64,000 nt of DNA from Amazonocrinis nigriterrae CENA67. GTDB lineage: Bacteria > Cyanobacteriota > Cyanobacteriia > Cyanobacteriales > Nostocaceae. The position numbers and the translations under genes are program-made. Below are positions 59,633 to 64,000 of the stretch, one piece after another. Position 1 is the stretch's first letter, and the number at the start of each line of letters is the position of its first letter. Location: assembly GCF_016056305.1 (NCBI RefSeq), contig NZ_JAECZC010000102.1:74884-138883 (forward strand). Reading direction: 5' to 3'. The notes under the pieces were generated by a model. That model saw nothing but the letters and a program-made list of their open reading frames with translations. It did not search any database and was not told where the DNA came from.

Positions 59633-59728
59633 GAGTAGGGAGTTAGTGGTCAGTGGTCAGTGGTCAGTGGTTAGGAGTGTTGAGTGTTGAGTGCTGAGTG
59701 CTGAGTGGGGAGTAGGGAGTAGGGAGTT
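59633..59728. repeat. Tandem heptamer-type repeats
   Basis: AGTGGTC, GAGTGCT and GGGAGTA-like repeats fill the gap between convergent/divergent genes. The plus-strand frame starting at 59691 passes through them and is not considered coding there. Confidence 0.75.
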
Positions 59729-59768
59729 AGAAATTCTCCCCATCTACAGACAGGGGAAGCCTAACTTC

Positions 59769-60701
59769 ATGCTTACCGACTATAACCATCAAGACGCCTT
59801 GCGCCTACAGCAAGCGAGACTTGCTCGTTTTAAAACCTTCGTAATTACTGACTTTCATATCAGCATCGTTAACGACTGCCTCATCCTCCAAGGCATTGAA
59901 CCCCAAACCGCCATTGCTGAAACTAATTCCTTGCTATGCCAAGCTAGCATCATACTTGGCACGTCAAAATTGCAAATACTTGACACAGATAGCAACCTTG
60001 TGTTTGCGGCTGAACTAAAATCAGAACAAACACACAAAAGTGAGGAAGTTATGACAGCAGCGACAGCAGCAAGATCAGTGGAATTCGATATGTCTGCATC
60101 TGCAACAACACCAGTAACAATTTCCTGGAACCGCATCGCCGCCATCACTGGGGAGAAAGAGAAGGAATTACGCGATCGCCTCCAAGTGATGGGTGTGCCT
60201 TTTTATTGGAGTGATGATAGCTGGGCGGTTGGCCACGATGTAGCATCTCAATTAATCATTCGCTTTCGGGCTGAACAGGGACGCAAAGAAGCCGAAATGT
60301 TGTTAGCGAGTGAGCCAGCGGCCAATGGTCATCAGTCCCCAGTCCCCAGTCCCCAGTCCCCAGAGACTAACGGTACTAAACCCACCAAACCCAAAGCCGA
60401 AAAACCGGAATTCCAACCCCTTAAACGGGGCGTAACTCCGACGCTTGAGAAATATTTGAGCTTTGTTGCAAATGACGAGAGTCGCCAGTCAGAAATTCTC
60501 AACGACATCGCCACCGAAACCAGTAAAGGTAAACGACACCTCACCAAAATTTTAAGCAGCTACCCTGAAGACATGGAAAAACCCACAAGAGGAGAGTTTC
60601 AAGTTGCTGCGAAAAAGCTATTGAACAAACGCTCCAAAGCGCAGAGTGAAACCGAAACGCCCACTCAAGAGGAAGTAGCAGCGACAGAAGGCGAAGAATA
60701 G
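59769..60701 (+). CDS. DNA-associated early protein, unknown
   Basis: 310 aa from ATG at 59769 (MLTDYNHQDALRLQQA); AGGGGAAG upstream supports this start. A helical domain, then a winged-helix-like piece (ISWNRIAAITGEKEKELRDRLQVMGVPFYWSDDSWAVG), a repeat of Pro/Ser (from SPVPSPQSP, coded by CAGTCCC repeats), and a basic end. Possibly a DNA-binding replication or partition protein. Confidence 0.62.
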   Translation: MLTDYNHQDALRLQQARLARFKTFVITDFHISIVNDCLILQGIEPQTAIAETNSLLCQASIILGTSKLQILDTDSNLVFAAELKSEQTHKSEEVMTAATAARSVEFDMSASATTPVTISWNRIAAITGEKEKELRDRLQVMGVPFYWSDDSWAVGHDVASQLIIRFRAEQGRKEAEMLLASEPAANGHQSPVPSPQSPETNGTKPTKPKAEKPEFQPLKRGVTPTLEKYLSFVANDESRQSEILNDIATETSKGKRHLTKILSSYPEDMEKPTRGEFQVAAKKLLNKRSKAQSETETPTQEEVAATEGEE

Positions 60702-60780
60702 TGTTTGCTACAAAATTTGCTACGTTTTAGTTTTTTGTTCTCAAAAGCTTTGCTGGCAACGGTTTTCGCATTTGGGTTTT
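60702..60780. other. Left flank of the att site (no gene)
   Basis: A short direct repeat (TTTGCTACAAAA / TTTGCTACG) follows the end of the gene at 60701. The 5' half of a tRNA is not present here: the bases before GGTCTGCAAA do not fit tRNA-Cys (only 3 of 5 anticodon-stem pairs). Confidence 0.55.
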
Positions 60781-60825
60781 GGTCTGCAAAACCTCCATTC
60801 CCCAGTTCAAATCTGGGTGTCGCCT
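60781..60825 (+). tRNA. 3' half of tRNA-Cys(GCA): attachment-site core
   Basis: Anticodon loop CTGCAAA (60784-60790, anticodon GCA), anticodon 3' strand ACCTC, T arm CCCAG/CTGGG with TTCAAAT loop (60801-60817), acceptor 3' strand TGTCGCC and discriminator T (60825). The 5' half (D arm and 5' acceptor) is missing. This is the classic state of an integrase target core carried by an element. It lies 232 bases before the tyrosine integrase gene. Confidence 0.85.
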
Positions 60826-60845
60826 CTTAAGAATATCAAGATTAC

Positions 60846-60866
60846 AGGGCTTGAAAGCCCTTTTTT
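60846..60866 (+). terminator. Terminator after the tRNA fragment
   Basis: GGGCT-TGAA-AGCCC followed by six T. It resembles a terminator that normally follows a tRNA gene. Confidence 0.82.
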
Positions 60867-60940
60867 AGTGGGTGTTCAAGGTTTTATTTTCCAGGCCTTC
60901 TACAATTTTTGGGGTTATTTTGGGTAGTTTTGGGAAACAA

Positions 60941-61044
60941 CTGGGGTAAAACTGGGGTAAATTTGTAAGGTAGAGGTTTTTACCCCAAATAGTATTTCTG
61001 GGGTAAACTGGGGTAAAGTGGAAGGATAAAGGTATTTACCCCAG
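60941..61044. promoter_or_regulatory. Integrase arm-type repeats (CTGGGGTAAA)
   Basis: Four direct copies (60941-60950, 60952-60961, 60998-61007, 61008-61017) and two inverted copies (60979-60987, 61035-61044), just before the integrase start, with degenerate relatives near 60909-60936. Placement between att core and integrase fits the arm sites of a tyrosine integrase; they may also control its own expression. Confidence 0.75.
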
Positions 61045-61056
61045 TTAATTAACTTT

Positions 61057-62292
61057 ATGCAACCTAAAAATTCTAAAAGTAATGCGAGTCGTGGTTCTGT
61101 ACAGATAAAAAACTCTAATGGTAGACTCCAATTAGTTTTTTCCCATCCAGTTATCACTCATGGTAAGCTTCAATCCAAGCGTTTCTACCTTTCCACAGGG
61201 CATGATGATACACCTCTGGGAAGACATCAAGCATCTAGTTTGGCCGCAAAAATCCAGAGGGATATTGATTATGGTGAGTTTGATGCCAGCTTGGTTAAGT
61301 ACAAACCAGCAGCATCATTAACTACTGTTACCCCAATTACCTCAGTTCCACCTTCAGCTACCCCTCAATTTGATTTGGGAGAATTATGGGAAAAATACAC
61401 TGAGTTTAAAAAACCACAAGTTAGCCCTTCGACTTACGCTGTTGATTATCGAAAGTACCGCAATCACATCGCTAGTTTACCTACTAAAAATTTGGATGAT
61501 GCGATCGCAATTCGAGACTATTTGGTACAAAATCTCAGTGCTAATGCAGCTAAACGTACTTTGACAAATATCAATGCTTGCTGTGATTGGGCGCTAAAGA
61601 GCCAGCTAATTGAATCAAATCCCTTTCAAAGTATGGCAAAAGATATTCAGATACCAAAGTCAGAATCGGCTGAATATGAAATTAATCCCTTTACTAAGGA
61701 AGAACGCGACATTATAATCAAAGCTTTTGAGGAGAGTAAACTCTACAGTTACTACGCCCCTTTAGTAAAATTCTTGTTTTTCACTGGTTGCAGACCATCA
61801 GAAGCGATCGCCCTTCAATGGAAGCATATCAGTGATAAATACATCACATTTGAACAAGCAATCACAATCAGTACTAAAGGGTTAGTTCTCAAAAATGGAT
61901 TAAAGACTCAAAATCAAAGACGTTTTCCGATTAACAGTCAGCAACGTGAAATTCTAGGCTCAATCAGACCAGAGAATTGCAACCAAGATGACTTTATTTT
62001 TAGAAGCAAAAAAGGCGGCATAGTAGACTTTGGAGATTTTCTAAATCATGCTTGGAAAGGTTATAAAAATCATCGTAGTACATATATAGATGGAATCGTA
62101 ACTCAACTTGTAAAGCAGGGTTTAGTAAGCGAATATCGTAAACCTTACCAATGTAGGCATACTTTTATCACTCTTTGTCTGGAAGCTGATATTGATGCGA
62201 AGGATGTAGGAAGGTGGGTTGGCAACTCTCCGGAAATTATTTACAAGCATTACGCAGGTAATAAACGTAATTTACAGGTGCCAAAGTTATAA
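61057..62292 (+). CDS. int: Tyrosine integrase
   Basis: 411 aa. N-terminal arm-binding region (GSVQIKNSNGRLQLVFSHPVITHGKLQSKRFYLSTG), SAM-like core domain (FDLGELWEKYTEFKKPQVSPSTYAVDYRKY) and catalytic part: Arg in FFTGCRPSEAIALQW, YQCRHTFITLCLEA (H-x-x-x-... after Arg), GRWVGNSPEIIYKHYAG with the catalytic Tyr. The start ATG at 61057 follows the arm-type repeats. Probably acts on the tRNA-Cys core at 60781. Confidence 0.93.
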   Translation: MQPKNSKSNASRGSVQIKNSNGRLQLVFSHPVITHGKLQSKRFYLSTGHDDTPLGRHQASSLAAKIQRDIDYGEFDASLVKYKPAASLTTVTPITSVPPSATPQFDLGELWEKYTEFKKPQVSPSTYAVDYRKYRNHIASLPTKNLDDAIAIRDYLVQNLSANAAKRTLTNINACCDWALKSQLIESNPFQSMAKDIQIPKSESAEYEINPFTKEERDIIIKAFEESKLYSYYAPLVKFLFFTGCRPSEAIALQWKHISDKYITFEQAITISTKGLVLKNGLKTQNQRRFPINSQQREILGSIRPENCNQDDFIFRSKKGGIVDFGDFLNHAWKGYKNHRSTYIDGIVTQLVKQGLVSEYRKPYQCRHTFITLCLEADIDAKDVGRWVGNSPEIIYKHYAGNKRNLQVPKL

Positions 62293-62306
62293 ATTTGTTG
62301 AATTAT

Positions 62307-63766
62307 CAATACCTTAGCCAAACTACGAGGGTTTAATGCCCGTAGAACTGGGATGAATACGCCCTAAAGAAGTGAGCTTGGCAAAAATTTGCGCTAATAA
62401 AATAGGCTCAGGCTTTTGAGGAAGCATTTTTAAGATTTCACGGATATATCGAAAACCACGGTAATAAGCTTTCAGGTTAATAATGCCAGAGTCAGGATTA
62501 TATTTGCGGAAATCAACAAGAAGATGATGAGATAAATTGACCATAAAGAAAGCAAGATTAGCCGCATTAGTCACAGCAGTCTGGGACAGATTCATAAAAT
62601 CTAAAATCTTCTAAACCCCAAAATTGCTTGGCATCACGGAAGTTAAACTCGATTTGAAAGCGAAGTTTGTAATAATCGATGATTTTATCAGCATTCAAAT
62701 CCAGGTCTCTGGAAAATAAAATTACATGGCTACGAGCATGAGTATCAAGATTGATTTTGACCAAAATTACTACATTAAGAGCCTGTGCAAATTCCTTGTG
62801 AAGCAGAGTGGCTTGATAAACATCAGTTTGAATATTTTTATCAATTGTGCTTTTACATAAGTATTTGTCAGGTAGATTACGATAGTCTAGTTTGTCACCG
62901 TATTTACGACGAGAGCGTTTACTGGAGTTAGGATTTTCATAAGGGATGTATAATGCGGAATCATGGCGTAACTTGGAAATTATGTGCAAGTTAACTTGCC
63001 GTGCCATCTGCAAAGCATTATTGTTACCAAAATGACCATCTACTACCAAGTAGGTCAGGGGAATAAAGTGAGCTATTAACTCGAATAATGAATTAATCAT
63101 CTTTCTAATTAGCAATAGTTCAGATGTTAATATCACTTCGGTTTTGTTTTTATTTTTACTTCCTTTTGGTCGTCCCTTTCCACGTTTCTCTTGGGAATTT
63201 ACTTTTTTGATGGGCGAGGTGCTATTTCTTTCTTCATCACTTTTGATTACCTGTTCTATCTTAATAGGAAATGACTGTCTTTCTGATACGCTTACTAATG
63301 ACAATACGAAGAAAGATAAGCCATTAATTGGTTTACTAGCCAAGCTAGAAAAAAATCTATCTACCCCATAAGTTTGCTTACCCGATTTACTAACTACAAC
63401 TTCATCTCCTGCAAGCAAATACACATCCTGCTCTCGCCACAAATGTTGACGAAAAAACAGCCAAAACAATGTCGTCCAAGGTATGACTGTAGAGAAAAAT
63501 CTTCCCATTGTCCGATAACTCCCACCTGTACCAGTCCAACGGGCAATTCCCAACATTGTGACTCGACCACTCAGCGCTAACATTGCCAGAATAATTTGGT
63601 TCAATTGCCGCATCGTTGTCGCATTTATCTGCGGTAGCAGGCATTGTAACAATGATAAGATATCTGGCATGGGCTGCTTGTAGCTTTTGAGTTGTCGTTG
63701 TGAGAGACAATAACTCTACTACGAAACGCCCTACCTCTTCATGCTCTTATTTTGGCAACGGTATTG
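62307..63766. mobile_element. IS4-type insertion sequence (about 1.46 kb)
   Basis: Inverted repeats CAATACCTTAGCCAAA (62307-62322) and TTTGGCAACGGTATTG (63751-63766) match at 14 of 16 positions. AATTA flanks the element on the right (63767-63771) and, one base away, on the left (62301-62305), a likely target duplication. It lies 15 bases past the integrase stop, so integrase expression is not cut. Confidence 0.82.
62323..63670 (-). pseudogene. IS4-family transposase, frameshifted
   Basis: The main frame (62567-63670) has DDE motifs: DEVVVSKSGKQTYGVDR, YLVVDGHFGNN and YYKLRFQIEFNFRDAKQFWGLEDF (Y-x2-R-x3-E-x6-K). After GLEDF a tandem duplication of AGATTTT (minus strand; AAAATCT at 62596-62602 and 62603-62609) shifts the frame. 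Removing one copy restores GLEDFMNLSQTAVTNAANL and the rest (62323-62595). The transposase is therefore probably inactive unless a ribosome shift or variant rescues it. Confidence 0.85.
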
Positions 63767-64000
63767 AATTAGAAATGCTTTTTTAGTAAGTGTTCTAGAG
63801 AAAAAATTGTAAAAGTTATTTCTTTACAGGCTCTAACCGTATTTGATGGGAAACGGCTTGTCGCAGGTTAGAACGCGAAGAACGCAGAGAAAAGAAAGAA
63901 TTAACTGTATTGGATTATAAGCTATTAAACGGCTCTGACTGAACAGTAAGATTGCTACGCCTGGGGTGCGATCGCACAATTAAGGGCGAGGGTAGAGCTA
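63767..64000. other. Right flank, no gene seen
   Basis: No coding frame of worth. A CTTTTTTAGTAAGTGTTCTA stretch resembles the sequence after the tRNA-fragment terminator (CCTTTTTTAGTGGGTGTTCAA at 60858-60878). GCGAAGAACGCAGAGAAAAG is the kind of spacer text common in Nostoc chromosomes, but this is not proof of a boundary. Confidence 0.4.

Noticed and set aside
60740-60780. 5' half of a tRNA in front of the tRNA-Cys 3' half
   Set aside because: No D arm and poor acceptor pairing; not a complete tRNA.
62323-62595. Separate 90-codon gene
   Set aside because: It is the out-of-frame 3' part of the transposase after the 7-base duplication.

Overview
The window reads as a large temperate phage (prophage or phage-plasmid) of a filamentous, heterocyst-type cyanobacterium (Nostoc/Anabaena group). 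Signs of the host are the many GCGATCGC (HIP1) sites in coding DNA, the heptameric tandem repeats between genes (GGGAGTA, AATGACT and similar), and dispersed palindromes of the cyanobacterial small-dispersed-repeat type. The virion genes are those of a contractile-tailed phage: a Mu/P2-like head and a tail with sheath, tube and baseplate.

Layout. 1-3267 (+): end of a large DNA-modification protein that appears to join a DpdA/TGT-like 7-deazaguanine transglycosylase to a C5-cytosine methyltransferase. 3224-25914 (-): tail fibres, a phage HU protein, baseplate (gpI, gpJ, gp25, gpV), a hub carrying two cell-wall hydrolases, LysM and CIS-tube proteins, tape measure, a tail chaperone with a frameshifted extension, tube, sheath, neck proteins, major capsid, cement protein and Mu-I-type protease. 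26018-38226 (-): gpG-like and MuF proteins, a metallopeptidase-like protein, a portal with an inserted InPase-like domain, large terminase interrupted by an intein at its Walker A motif, and small terminase. Plus-strand moron genes sit inside the head module at 26.5-27.3 kb and 29.0-30.0 kb. 38-44 kb holds HTH proteins, a XerC/D-like recombinase, small membrane proteins, a sigma factor and an endolysin.

44.4-49.5 kb (+) is a tight operon of membrane proteins, a T5orf172 protein and a membrane-anchored P-loop NTPase of unknown role. 49.9-55.0 kb (-) and 55.1-60.7 kb (+) look like two divergent early operons around a control region with repeated GTTAGTAC sites. The leftward one has HAD, DUF5131 (Gp37/Gp68), phiC31-Gp3-like and SWIM-finger proteins. 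The rightward one has an RHH protein and a lambda-O-like protein with six iterons inside its gene, a candidate replication origin. At 60.78 kb lies the 3' half of a tRNA-Cys(GCA), followed by a terminator, six integrase arm-type repeats and a tyrosine integrase: an attP-like arrangement. An IS4-type element with a broken transposase follows the integrase, and the last 230 bases are non-coding.

The early operons would replicate the genome, the 42.4 kb sigma factor may switch on late genes, and the long leftward block builds the virion. Functions rest on reading motifs by eye; no database search was possible.
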